From NCBI GenBank assembly GCA_022705045.1, contig JAKJFE010000008.1:1-40579 (forward strand): a stretch of 40,579 nt of DNA, written 5' to 3'. A program made the translations under genes and the position numbers. The DNA comes from Pseudomonadota bacterium. GTDB taxonomy: Bacteria > Pseudomonadota > Gammaproteobacteria > Xanthomonadales > Ahniellaceae. The notes below the pieces were generated by a model that did no database searches, was not told the origin of the DNA, and saw nothing but the letters and a program-made list of their open reading frames with translations. Shown here one piece after another: positions 15,782-24,411 of the stretch. How positions within the stretch are numbered: position 1 is the first letter of the stretch; each line of letters starts with the position of its first letter.

Positions 15782-16152
15782 ACGTCGTCGATTCCTCCGG
15801 TTGGCTTGAATATCTTGCGGACAGTACGAATGCTGGAAACTTCGCTAAAGCCATCGAAGACACAAAGCATCTTGTCGTTCCGACGATCACGCTACTTGAG
15901 GTCTTCAAGCGCGTGGCCGAACTTCGCGGGGAAGACATGGCGCTGCAAAGCGTTGCATTGATGCATCAGGGCAAGCTCGTCAGTCTCGATGCCACGCTTG
16001 CGCTGAATGCTGCGGTACTTGGCCGCCGCCACAAATTGCCGCTCGCGGACAGCATCGTCTACGCCACGGCACGCCGTGAGAAGGCGACGTTGTGGACACA
16101 GGATGCGGACTTCGATGGATTGCCCGACGTTCGATACTTCGCCAAGGGCTGA
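15778..16152 (+). CDS. vapC: PIN-domain ribonuclease toxin (VapC-like)
   Basis: A 124-residue PIN-domain endoribonuclease, the toxin of a type II pair. The acidic metal site is complete: D5 in NVVDSSGW, E41 in LLEVFKR, D91 in LPLADSIVY and D109/D111 in WTQDADFDG. VapC toxins usually cut tRNA or rRNA; the target here is unknown. It overlaps the antitoxin by four bases, giving coupled synthesis. The composition is less GC-rich than the flanks, as expected of mobile toxin-antitoxin modules. Confidence 0.88.
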   Translation: MNVVDSSGWLEYLADSTNAGNFAKAIEDTKHLVVPTITLLEVFKRVAELRGEDMALQSVALMHQGKLVSLDATLALNAAVLGRRHKLPLADSIVYATARREKATLWTQDADFDGLPDVRYFAKG

Positions 16153-16158
16153 TGTCCG

Positions 16159-16773
16159 ATGAGCGAACGCGTGCTGTTGCTGCACGGCATCTGGATGCGC
16201 GGTTTCATGATGGCGCGCATCGCGAAACATCTGTCGACGCAGGGCTATGCCGTCGATGTGGTCGACTATCCGTCGCTGAGCAAGGGTGCCGATGCCTGCG
16301 CCGACGATCTGCGCACGCGTATCGCCGCGCACGGCGACGACACCGTGCATGTGGTCGGGCATTCGCTGGGCGGGCTGGTCGCGCTGCTCGCAACCCAAGG
16401 CGAGTCGTCGCGCGGCCGCACCGTCTGCCTCGGCTCGCCGCTGACCGGCAGTTCGGCCGCCAAGACCTTGTCGAACTTCGCGCCGTGGATGATGGGCCGC
16501 AGCCGCGAACGCCTGTTGCAAGGTCTCGGCGAATGGCGCGGCGAACGCGAGGTCGGCGTCATCGCCGGGCGCGTACCGGTCGGCATGGCGCTATTGCTCG
16601 GCGGATTGCACGGCGACAACGACGGCACCGTGGCGGTCGAGGAAACGCGCCTGCCCGGCATCCGTGACCACGCCGTCATCGCCGCCACGCATACCGGTCT
16701 GCCGTTCTCCGACGAGGCCATTGCGATGACCACGCGTTTCCTGCGGCACGGTCGCTTCGTCGAAGCGGCCTGA
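16159..16773 (+). CDS. Alpha/beta hydrolase (lipase/esterase-like)
   Basis: A 204-residue cytosolic alpha/beta hydrolase. It has the oxyanion-hole region LLLHGIWMRG, the nucleophile S69 in GHSLGG, an Asp in HGDNDGTVAVEETRLPG and a His in AATHTGLPFS, giving a likely Ser-Asp-His triad. It resembles short triacylglycerol lipase/permease-like esterases. The substrate is unknown. It starts six bases after vapC but its composition matches the GC-rich chromosome, so cotranscription may be incidental. Confidence 0.82.
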   Translation: MSERVLLLHGIWMRGFMMARIAKHLSTQGYAVDVVDYPSLSKGADACADDLRTRIAAHGDDTVHVVGHSLGGLVALLATQGESSRGRTVCLGSPLTGSSAAKTLSNFAPWMMGRSRERLLQGLGEWRGEREVGVIAGRVPVGMALLLGGLHGDNDGTVAVEETRLPGIRDHAVIAATHTGLPFSDEAIAMTTRFLRHGRFVEAA

Positions 16774-16833
16774 CCCCGCAATGTCGAGCGCGCGGCGAAT
16801 CGTTCCGAACCGCTGCTTCGCTGGTGTTGCGCG

Positions 16834-18618
16834 TTATTCGAACTGGCTCCTGAAGATGCGGTCACCGAGGCGCTCGATGGCGCCGATATCCATGGGTGTG
16901 GCGGGTTGGCCGTCGACGGCGACGACGGGACGTGTCCGGCCATAAAGATCCCGCGCACCGGGCAACAGGTGCGATCCGCTGCAGGCGTCGATCAGGCCGC
17001 TGTCCGCATCCGGTTCGGCAGGGTCGGTGCCGGAAAACGCTGTGGCGGAGGTCTGCACGGGGAACAGGGCGAGCACGGTGTTCGAGAGACTCCCGGCACT
17101 GGCGTTGCAGGCCCCGGCTTCCGTCGTGATGCCGGTCGGCTGGAACGAGGCGCCCCCGGCGAAGTTGGCGATGAGCGTCTGGTCAATGCGTGCGTGCGCC
17201 GTACCCTCCAGGCGGAGCACGCTCATCATCGGTTCCCAGGTCATCAGGCTGCTATCGCGGACTTCGGCCGTGGCGGTGTCGGCGATGACGATGCCCGTGG
17301 TTCCCAGCGGTTCGCCGTCGAGCGCTGCCTGACGCATCAGCACTGTGTCGAACAGCAGGTGAGACGCCCCCGCCGCATGCACAGCATTGCCAAATGCAGC
17401 GCTATTGCCGGCCATGAACAAGTCTCCGGCGTAGAGCGCGCTGTCGATCAGTGCCACGCCGCCACCATGGCCGATGATCAGGCCGTCGAAGGTCAGCCGA
17501 TTGTCGGTCAAGACCTCGCAGATGCGGCCTTCGAAGCACTGGCTGCGGTCGTACTGGGCAAACGTGTTGACCAGGCCGCCGAAGCGGATCTGGCTGCCCG
17601 CTTCCGCATGGATGCCGCCACCCCGTACCCCCGCTTGATTGGCCGATACCTGGCTGAAGTCCAGTTCGAGTTCGCTGCGCAGCAGCGCAATGCCCCCGCC
17701 AAAATGACTGGCACGATTCGCACCGACGATCGCCAGTCGCGGCAGACAGAGACCAGGCGCGGCATCGCCGCACAGCGGGCCGCCCTGGATGCGAACCCGG
17801 CTGTCTTCGGCAAATATGCCGCCGCCGGAATGTCGGGCGACGTTGCCGATGATGCCGCTGGTGCCGCCCAACGTGGCCGGCAACACGCGGCCATGGCTTG
17901 TGAGGTCGCAATCGTCGAGGTGTACGCCGCCACCATCACCCTCGCCATCGAGCACACCATCCGCTTCGTTGAGGAGCAGACGGCTGGCGGGGTCGAGCAT
18001 CACGCTGCCACCGCTGCAGTAGATGCCGCCGCCACTGATCCCGTGGTTGTCGCCGACTTCGGTACTCGACAACGTCAGGTGTGTGTCATTGATGCGGATG
18101 CCACCGCCGCGATTGCTGTATCGGAAGCCGGAGACGCGGCTGTGAGCCAGGTCCACGCGCATGAATCCGGCCAGCAGCATGCCCGGACCGGTTTCGACCG
18201 CGCCGGCCGGAGGGCGCAGTTCGAGGTGGTCCAGTGTGATCTCGCGGATACCGTTGGCCGAGGCGATCAACGACAGGGTGGCGGCGGCCGGATTGCTGGC
18301 TTCGATCCGGCTGCGCGCCGGCAGGCTGGGCAGTTGGCCATTGCCGGCTGCGGCGCAGTCGGCATATCCCCCGCGCACGATCAGATCGCCATCCCCTGCG
18401 AGCACCAGATTGCCGGTGAAGGTGACCCCGCCAACCAGACGGAGCTCCCGATAGCCTGCGTTGTAGGCGGTCTGGATCGCGCCGACCTGCGCGCTGCTGT
18501 AGGTGCAGTTGGCCTGGGGGCCAATGGTGGCGGGACTGACTGCCGCCCCGGCACACGGAAGAATCATCAGCAAGGCAAGTACGCTGTGGTGCAGGAAGCG
18601 TCGGTGCGATTCGGGCAT
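16834..18618 (-). CDS. Secreted parallel beta-helix protein with choice-of-anchor Q-like end
   Basis: A 594-residue exported protein. A signal peptide (LHHSVLALLMILPCAGAA) is followed by many short beta-strand turns with recurring GGGI/GGGV (RGGGIRIND, SGGGIYCSG, HSGGGIFAED, FGGGIALLR, RGGGIHAEAG), the pattern of a right-handed parallel beta-helix. Near the end, PMDIGAIE resembles the DIGA-Y/F-E close of choice-of-anchor Q proteins. The last residues are RIFRSQFE, similar to the tail of the DUF11 protein at 20900-22192. It is probably a surface or extracellular protein; no enzymatic motif is seen. AGGAGA precedes the ATG. It diverges from the membrane-anchored regulator. Confidence 0.8.
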   Translation of the reverse strand: MPESHRRFLHHSVLALLMILPCAGAAVSPATIGPQANCTYSSAQVGAIQTAYNAGYRELRLVGGVTFTGNLVLAGDGDLIVRGGYADCAAAGNGQLPSLPARSRIEASNPAAATLSLIASANGIREITLDHLELRPPAGAVETGPGMLLAGFMRVDLAHSRVSGFRYSNRGGGIRINDTHLTLSSTEVGDNHGISGGGIYCSGGSVMLDPASRLLLNEADGVLDGEGDGGGVHLDDCDLTSHGRVLPATLGGTSGIIGNVARHSGGGIFAEDSRVRIQGGPLCGDAAPGLCLPRLAIVGANRASHFGGGIALLRSELELDFSQVSANQAGVRGGGIHAEAGSQIRFGGLVNTFAQYDRSQCFEGRICEVLTDNRLTFDGLIIGHGGGVALIDSALYAGDLFMAGNSAAFGNAVHAAGASHLLFDTVLMRQAALDGEPLGTTGIVIADTATAEVRDSSLMTWEPMMSVLRLEGTAHARIDQTLIANFAGGASFQPTGITTEAGACNASAGSLSNTVLALFPVQTSATAFSGTDPAEPDADSGLIDACSGSHLLPGARDLYGRTRPVVAVDGQPATPMDIGAIERLGDRIFRSQFE

Positions 18619-18688
18619 GGCGGGTCTCCTGAGGTGGTGTCGTCGATGCTCGGCAGTCGTGCGCCGGAAGTCGCGGAGACGATCTGAA

Positions 18689-18708
18689 AAACCCTGACAA
18701 ACCCTGAC
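18689..18708. promoter_or_regulatory. Tandem 10-bp repeat, candidate operator
   Basis: AAACCCTGAC occurs twice head to tail (18689-18698 and 18699-18708) between the beta-helix gene and the winged-helix regulator. One repeat per helical turn is the usual site form for OmpR/PhoB-type winged helices, the DNA-binding domain of the adjacent gene. It ends seven bases before the possible -35. Confidence 0.45.
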
Positions 18709-18715
18709 TCGCCGC

Positions 18716-18745
18716 TTGGGTTGGGACCAACGGCTGGTCTATCCT
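18716..18745 (+). promoter_or_regulatory. Possible promoter of the winged-helix/TPR regulator
   Basis: TTGGGT at 18716-18721 and TATCCT at 18740-18745 with an 18-base spacer, directly downstream of the tandem repeat. Confidence 0.35.
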
Positions 18746-18787
18746 GCCGAGCGGTCGGCAGTCGACCCATCGACATCGAGGTCGGAC

Positions 18788-20782
18788 TTGGATCCCGCGG
18801 AGACCTGGCAACTGGGCGCACTCACCCTGGACGGCCACGGCAAACGCCTGATGCGTGGCGGCGAGCGCATTGAGGCCGACACCCAGCAGGTGGAATTGCT
18901 GCTTCACCTCGTCCGGGCCTATCCGTCCATCGTCGGCAAGGACGCGCTGATCGATGGCATCTGGGGCGGCCCTTACGTGACCGAGGCGGCGCTGCAAAAG
19001 ACCGTTTCCGCGTTGCGCAAGACCCTGCGGGAAGCCGGACTGCCCGATGACATGGTCGAAACCCGACATCGCCGGGGCTATCAACTCACCCAGGCGCCCG
19101 TGCGACTCGTTCCTGGTGAGACGGAAGCGGTGGTTGTCGGGGATGCCGATCTCAACCGGCCACCGCCGTCGCCGCGACGCTGGTCAATGGTTGCGGCGGT
19201 GATGTTGATCCTGCTGGCTGCGACTATTGTTGTCTGGCGCGTTTGGGCGCCGCCGGCGTCTGACGCCAAGCCCCCGCCCGCAACGCCAGTTCTGCCCAGA
19301 CTTGATCCCGGCGTTCACGCAGCGCGACTGCAGGCACTCGACGACGAGGCACTGCTGCAGGCCCTGCGCGATACCTTGGCAAGCGATCCGGAATTTGCCC
19401 GGCTTGCCGTACAGGAACTGCGTGACCGCGGCAGTGAACGTCCCCTGCTGGCTGCCCTCGCCGACAAGTTCGAGGGCATCCTCGCCTATCGGGCGGGCGC
19501 GTTCGAGCCAGCGCGAGCTCACTATGAGCGGGCACTTTCGGGATTCCGCGCGCTCGGCGATGTCCGCGAACAGGCCAATGTCCTGAACAATCTCGGCGTC
19601 TTGCTGAGTGAGGCAGGGCGCGAGCCGGATCGCGCGGAGTCGCTGTATCGCGAGGCCCTGGCGCTGCGCGAGTCTTTGGGTGACGCCGTCGCAGTGATGG
19701 CGTCGCACCGGAATCTCTCCAACTTGCTGCTCGAGCAGGGGCAATGGCAACGTGCGCAGTCGGCCGTTTCCGCATACGCCGAAGCCGCAGAGCGGATCGG
19801 GACGCCCGCTGATCGTGGCGAGGCGTTGCTGTTGCGCGCAGACGTGCTGCGCGACAGTGGTCAGGACGCGCGACTGCAATATCGCGAGGCAGCCGAGTTC
19901 GGGGTCGCTCAGGGTCTGCCGATGACCGCTGCCTCGGCTTGGCAGCGATTGGGCCGTGAGTCCTTGCAGCGGGACGAACCCTCCGCGGCACGCGTGGCGT
20001 TCGAGTCCGCCATTGCCTTGTACGCCCAGTCCGACCCGGGGCATCAGTTGCCTTGGCTCAAGTTCTACTGGGCACAGGCGTTGGCCGCGGAAGGCAAGAC
20101 CGATGCAGCGATGGCGGCTTACACCGAGGTCCTCACCCTTGGCGAAGGGCTGGACAACGCCAGTCTGTCGATCGATGCGAGACTGGGTCTTGTCGCACTC
20201 CTTCTGCAGGCGGGGCGTGACGACGAGGCCGATGGGCACTTGGCCGATGCCAGTCGTCAGGCACGTCTGCTCGGCAATCCTGTGGTGGTCGCGAACGTCG
20301 CGCTCAGCCAATTCGAGGCGGATCTGCGACGAGACCAGCGTGTGTCTGCGCGCGCACAGCTTGAGCAGGCAAGGAGGGCGTTGGCGGATGGCGACCATGA
20401 CGCGTTGCGCCGCGAGATTCGCCTTCGTGAAGTCATCCTGTGGATCGCCGATGGTCATCACGAGTCGGCGCGCGAGACGCTCGACGAGTTGGCTGCGGAT
20501 GCCGACGTGAGGCAGGACCTGGAAATGCACCGCCGGACTCGGCAGCTTCGCGCCATGCTCGCCATGAGTGCCGGTCGGTTTGCGGAAGGCTATGTCCTTT
20601 GGCGCGGCGGGGAGCCGGGGCCTGTCCCGCGCGAGGCGCACGATCCTGATGTGCCGAACAGCGCATTGCCGCCCAAGGCCACGGCATGGTCGATCGCCGT
20701 GCTGTCTGCTTTCCTGATCGGAGCCGCGCTTGGATTCTTCTGGCGCCGCCGATACCGCATCGATCGCGACACTGGCGCTTGA
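18788..20782 (+). CDS. Membrane-anchored winged-helix regulator with TPR domain
   Basis: A 664-residue CadC/ToxR-like one-component regulator. Residues about 6-101 form an OmpR-type winged helix (VTEAALQKTVSALRKTLREAG recognition region, then ETRHRRGYQL wing). A membrane helix follows at about 133-152 (VAAVMLILLAATIVVWRVW). The next 450 residues are helical repeats of TPR type (FEPARAHYERALSGFRALGD; ANVLNNLGVLLSEAG), probably periplasmic. A second membrane helix near the end (SIAVLSAFLIGAALGFFW) precedes a basic cytosolic tail. The TTG at 18788 was chosen because GAGG lies six bases before it and the winged helix begins right after. The partner signal is unknown; its own and the beta-helix promoter are likely targets. 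Confidence 0.85.
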   Translation: MDPAETWQLGALTLDGHGKRLMRGGERIEADTQQVELLLHLVRAYPSIVGKDALIDGIWGGPYVTEAALQKTVSALRKTLREAGLPDDMVETRHRRGYQLTQAPVRLVPGETEAVVVGDADLNRPPPSPRRWSMVAAVMLILLAATIVVWRVWAPPASDAKPPPATPVLPRLDPGVHAARLQALDDEALLQALRDTLASDPEFARLAVQELRDRGSERPLLAALADKFEGILAYRAGAFEPARAHYERALSGFRALGDVREQANVLNNLGVLLSEAGREPDRAESLYREALALRESLGDAVAVMASHRNLSNLLLEQGQWQRAQSAVSAYAEAAERIGTPADRGEALLLRADVLRDSGQDARLQYREAAEFGVAQGLPMTAASAWQRLGRESLQRDEPSAARVAFESAIALYAQSDPGHQLPWLKFYWAQALAAEGKTDAAMAAYTEVLTLGEGLDNASLSIDARLGLVALLLQAGRDDEADGHLADASRQARLLGNPVVVANVALSQFEADLRRDQRVSARAQLEQARRALADGDHDALRREIRLREVILWIADGHHESARETLDELAADADVRQDLEMHRRTRQLRAMLAMSAGRFAEGYVLWRGGEPGPVPREAHDPDVPNSALPPKATAWSIAVLSAFLIGAALGFFWRRRYRIDRDTGA

Positions 20783-20899
20783 AGCCACTCACAGTTCCAA
20801 GCATTCGTCGTCTGACCGATGGCCCCGGCGTTCGCGGGGTTGTGTGCCGGCACCGGCGCAGATGAAATGGGCGCATCCGTTGCCATCGAGCGAACCGAC

Positions 20900-22192
20900 A
20901 TGATCCGCCACGTCCCGATCGTCGTCGCTGCGCTGCTGTGCGCCAGTGTTGTTTCGGCGCAATCGGCCGACCAGGAAGTGGTCAGCGTGGTCGATTGGCC
21001 GGATCCGGTCGTGCCGGGCCAGAGCTCCAACTACACGATCACGCTGCGCAACAACGGTCCCAACGCGGCCGTGAATGGCGGCCTGATCGCCGTGCTTGAT
21101 CAGAATCTGATCGTGCTCGAGCGTACCGTGCCGACCGGTTGGACCTGCAGCGCCTTCGGTGTCGGCCACACCTGCACCACCCCGTCGTTCGCCCCGGGCA
21201 CCGTCGCCATCAGCTTCGTCGTGACGATGCCCGCGCACCTGATGAATTTTCCGGATGGCACGGTCGGGTCGATCTTCTACCCGTCCGGCACGACGCCGGA
21301 CCCGAACACGGCGAACAACCAGAAGAACGTCACGACCGGCTGGAACAGCCCGCAGATGGACCTGGCGATCAGCGTGACCGACACGCCCGATCCGGTCGGG
21401 CCGGACATGGATCTGACCTACACCGCCACGGTGACCAACAACGGGCCCGATCCGGCCACCAGTCTCAATTTCAACGTCTACAACCCGGGCTACGTACCGT
21501 TCAAGTCGGTGACACCGCCCGCGGGCTGGACCTGCACGCCACCTGCCGTCGGCGCCGCCACCATCTTCACCTGCAACACCGCGAGCTTCGCAGCTGGCGC
21601 CACCAGTATCTTCAACGTCGTCGTGCGAGTCGATGACGCCGTGCTCGGTGTCAACAACGGCACCATTTCGACCGTGCTCAGCGTCAACGGCACCGGTGAC
21701 GACACCAACGACAACAACAACAGCGAGACCGAGGACACCGCCTACGTGACCCCGAAGGCCGATCTCGCGATCACCGTCGCAGACACCGTCGACCCGGTCC
21801 TGCTCGGCCAGGATTTCGACTATCTGGTGACCTTGACCAACCACGGGCCGGATGCCGCGCCGAATGCGACCCTCGGTCTCTACAACAATGGCAGCCTGCG
21901 TTACCGCTCGATCGTGGCGCCGCCGGGTTTCCAGTGCACCCTGCCGACGGTCGGCAATGCGCCGATCCTCTCCTGCGCGACCCCGAGTCTCGCGAACGGT
22001 GCCAGCGTGCAGTTTCTCGTCACCGTGCGCACCGACCCGCAACGGATCAATCCGCAAACCGGCGGAACGGTGCAGGCGAGCGTGACCGCAAGCAGCGCCA
22101 TTGCCGACCCGGCGCCTGCGGTGAACAACCAGGAAGGCGAGGACACGCTGGTGATTCCGGTGCTGTTGTTCAGCGATGGCTTCGAGTTCTAG
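20900..22192 (+). CDS. Secreted DUF11 repeat protein
   Basis: A 430-residue exported protein. The signal peptide is MIRHVPIVVAALLCASVVSA. The mature part is three DUF11 beta-sandwich repeats of about 110-130 residues, each with a phrase like NNGPNAA, NNGPDPA or NHGPDAA and a two-Cys segment (WTCSAFGVGHTC; WTCTPPAVGAATIFTC; FQCTLPTVGNAPILSC). Such repeats occur in surface and adhesive proteins. It ends LLFSDGFEF, close to the beta-helix protein's tail. The ATG at 20900 is preferred over in-frame codons from 20819 because it places the signal peptide at the N-terminus. It follows the TPR regulator by 117 bases. Confidence 0.82.
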   Translation: MIRHVPIVVAALLCASVVSAQSADQEVVSVVDWPDPVVPGQSSNYTITLRNNGPNAAVNGGLIAVLDQNLIVLERTVPTGWTCSAFGVGHTCTTPSFAPGTVAISFVVTMPAHLMNFPDGTVGSIFYPSGTTPDPNTANNQKNVTTGWNSPQMDLAISVTDTPDPVGPDMDLTYTATVTNNGPDPATSLNFNVYNPGYVPFKSVTPPAGWTCTPPAVGAATIFTCNTASFAAGATSIFNVVVRVDDAVLGVNNGTISTVLSVNGTGDDTNDNNNSETEDTAYVTPKADLAITVADTVDPVLLGQDFDYLVTLTNHGPDAAPNATLGLYNNGSLRYRSIVAPPGFQCTLPTVGNAPILSCATPSLANGASVQFLVTVRTDPQRINPQTGGTVQASVTASSAIADPAPAVNNQEGEDTLVIPVLLFSDGFEF

Positions 22193-22201
22193 GCACGACG
22201 C

Positions 22202-23404
22202 TCATCGGCGCAGCCAAGCAAGAATCCGCTCACCGATCTCGGGTCGGTGCAGCAACTCGATGTGTCTGGTGCCGTGGCTGATCCAGTGCGGTTGGCGGTC
22301 CAGGCCAAGATCCCGACTCGGGTTGTCGTGCTGGCCGAGTGCGCTGCGCAGCGGTACCAGGCCGTCGCCGATCAGTCGTTCGGCGAGTTTGCTGCGTCGT
22401 TGCGCCAGTGTGGCGGCGACGGTGAAGCAGGCGATATCGGTCGGCATGGGCAAGAAACCGTCATGGCCCTCACGTACTCGCCCATGACGCAGGTCGGTGA
22501 TGCCGGCGCTGCGCATCTGTCCGAGCTTCGCGAACGGCGCGGTGTACATCGTGCGCGCCAGCAACTGGTCGATCAATGATCCGGCGCGTTCCAGTGGCGC
22601 GCCGTGATGCGGCACACCGAGAAAGACGAGATCGCGGACGTGACGACGCCACGACATCGCATCGACTTCGCCGTGATGACAGGCGCTGCGTGCGACCAGT
22701 CCGCCCATGCTGTGCGCGATGAGGCTGATGCGTTCGACCGGCACCGGCCAGTGTGCGACCAGTCGTTCCAGTTGCGCGGAGAGTTCGCGTCCGTTCTGCG
22801 CGATGTGCAGGCCGGTGTTGTAGCGCAGGTACAGCGGCGTCGCGCCGAGTGCGGCCGCCAACGTCTCGCCGTGGTCGACGATCCGCCCCTCGTGTTCGCC
22901 GCGCCATTGCAGGTCGTTCATGCAGAGGCCGTGCACCAGCACTAGTACATGGCTGCTCGGTGCCGGAATTGGGGGCGTCGGATCCACATTGATCCAGTCA
23001 CCGCGATGACGCAGCGTCATCGGCAGCGCGAGCGGGTTGCCGCTGGCGACCAGATGGTCGCCGAGTACGCCGTTCAGCACGGACAGCAGCGCGATCCGTT
23101 GCGGTGATGGGTGGTGTGCATCGTGGTCGAGATCGAGTCGCGATTGCAGTTCGGCGAGTGCGCGGTCGGCACCGCGTTCGATCACGTGACTGACGCCATG
23201 AATGCTGCGGTAGACGAAACCAGTCAGCCCGCGTGTCCGCTCGGGTCGTACACCGTCGCCGGCGCCGAGCGAGCGCCAGACCGAGGCATGCACCCCTTCG
23301 ACCACGGCCGCGACGCCACGTGTCGCTTGTGCCGCGAGTTGCATCGCGCCGCGCAATTCCGACGCCGTGATGCGCGGCCGGGTTCGGTGCTTCGGTGCAG
23401 TCAT
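22202..23404 (-). CDS. PGAP1-like alpha/beta hydrolase
   Basis: A 400-residue hydrolase resembling PGAP1-like or esterase/lipase proteins. A roughly 130-residue helical N-terminal part without known domain precedes the fold. The fold shows VLVLVHGLCMNDLQW, the nucleophile in IAHSMGGLVAR, LVFLGVPHHGAPLERAG, and a late DGLVPLRSALGQ and HIELLHRPEI that could supply the acid and His. No signal peptide is seen. The substrate is unknown; cell lipids or storage esters are possible. It converges with the DUF11 gene. Confidence 0.8.
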   Translation of the reverse strand: MTAPKHRTRPRITASELRGAMQLAAQATRGVAAVVEGVHASVWRSLGAGDGVRPERTRGLTGFVYRSIHGVSHVIERGADRALAELQSRLDLDHDAHHPSPQRIALLSVLNGVLGDHLVASGNPLALPMTLRHRGDWINVDPTPPIPAPSSHVLVLVHGLCMNDLQWRGEHEGRIVDHGETLAAALGATPLYLRYNTGLHIAQNGRELSAQLERLVAHWPVPVERISLIAHSMGGLVARSACHHGEVDAMSWRRHVRDLVFLGVPHHGAPLERAGSLIDQLLARTMYTAPFAKLGQMRSAGITDLRHGRVREGHDGFLPMPTDIACFTVAATLAQRRSKLAERLIGDGLVPLRSALGQHDNPSRDLGLDRQPHWISHGTRHIELLHRPEIGERILAWLRR

Positions 23405-23444
23405 GGCATTCGTCCAAGCATGAGCGGCAGCATGGGCTCAGCCG

Positions 23445-24302
23445 CTAGAGCACACCGCGTGCCGCATTCGTGCCAGTCTCGCGGGCCTTGCGCCAGTCGC
23501 GCGGCGACGCGCCCGTCTGTGCCTTGAACGCCCGCGACAATGCAGCGACGCTGCCGTAGCCGACTTCGTCGACGATGTGCTTGAGCGCGCGGCCTTCATC
23601 CAGCAATTGCTGCGCGACGGTGAGGCGCCAGCCGGCGAGGTAGTCACCCGGCGTGATCCCGATCTGGGTGCGGAAGGTTTCCGCGAACTGCGTCCGCGAC
23701 ATGCCGCAGGCCTCGGCCAGCGTCGCCAGGCTCCAGGGCTTGCCAGGCTCGCCATGCATCGCGATCAGGGCGCGACTCAGTTGCGGGTGCGCGAGTCCGG
23801 CGAACAGGCCGCTGCGTTCCGGCGCACTCGCCATCAGCTGGCGCAGGATCTGGATCAGCACGATTTCGAACAAACGGTCGACGACCAGTTGCCGGCCGCA
23901 GCGTTGCGCGAAGGCTTCACGGAACAGCAGGTCGAGCACCGGTGCCGCACCGTCCAGCGCCGACAGGGGCAGCAGGACGAAAGCGGGCAGGGCGGCGGTC
24001 AGCGGATTGCGCGCGCCGTCGCCGAATTCGATGAAGGCACAGGCCATGTCGGCGCCGCGCGTCGCGTCGCTGACGAAGCGGTGCGCGTAGGGGCGCGGAT
24101 AGAACAGCAGGCTGGGCTCGACAACATTGATGGCCGTGCCATCCGGATGTTCGACGCCCAGGTCGCCGCCGCTCAGCAGATGCAGCTGGCCACGGCCCTG
24201 TTCGGGCGCGAAATCATTGACGCCGCACAACGGCCCGGAATGGAACAGGCGCGCGCTGACGCGGAAACGGTTCAACAGTGCTTCGAGGCGATCGGTCTGC
24301 AT
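23445..24302 (-). CDS. AraC-family regulator with cupin-type N-terminus
   Basis: A 285-residue transcription regulator. The N-terminal half matches the AraC-binding-like cupin domain (LEALLNRFRVSARLFHSGPLC; LHLLSGGDL; LLFYPRPYAHRF). The C-terminal half carries the two AraC helix-turn-helix motifs (WSLATLAEACGMSRTQFAETF and ALKHIVDEVGYGSVAALSRAF, then GASPRDWRK). The ATG at 24302 begins MQTDRLEALL as in relatives; a TTG at 24320 is an alternative. It diverges from the carboxymuconolactone-decarboxylase-like gene, the usual arrangement for regulator and target. The effector is unknown. Confidence 0.88.
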   Translation of the reverse strand: MQTDRLEALLNRFRVSARLFHSGPLCGVNDFAPEQGRGQLHLLSGGDLGVEHPDGTAINVVEPSLLFYPRPYAHRFVSDATRGADMACAFIEFGDGARNPLTAALPAFVLLPLSALDGAAPVLDLLFREAFAQRCGRQLVVDRLFEIVLIQILRQLMASAPERSGLFAGLAHPQLSRALIAMHGEPGKPWSLATLAEACGMSRTQFAETFRTQIGITPGDYLAGWRLTVAQQLLDEGRALKHIVDEVGYGSVAALSRAFKAQTGASPRDWRKARETGTNAARGVL

Positions 24303-24362
24303 GACTGGACGAATTGGCAATTTATGCGAACGATAAGTCGCTTTCCGTCCGGATGCGAGTCC

Positions 24363-24368
24363 TACAGT
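24363..24368 (+). promoter_or_regulatory. Possible -10 for the AhpD-like gene
   Basis: TACAGT without a good -35, consistent with an activator-dependent promoter. It lies about 44 bases before the ATG, in the divergent spacer shared with the AraC regulator. Confidence 0.35.
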
Positions 24369-24411
24369 GCCTCCCGTGCAATCCGCACGTCACCCATCCA
24401 TGGAGTCCGCC

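Noticed and set aside
16906..18687. 593-codon open frame on the plus strand
   Set aside because: Antisense to the beta-helix gene, which has a signal peptide, ribosome-binding site and GGGI repeats. The frame has none of these.
20822..20838. CCCCG/CGGGG hairpin after the TPR regulator as terminator
   Set aside because: Only five base pairs with a mismatched interior and no T run; not distinguishable from chance in GC-rich sequence.
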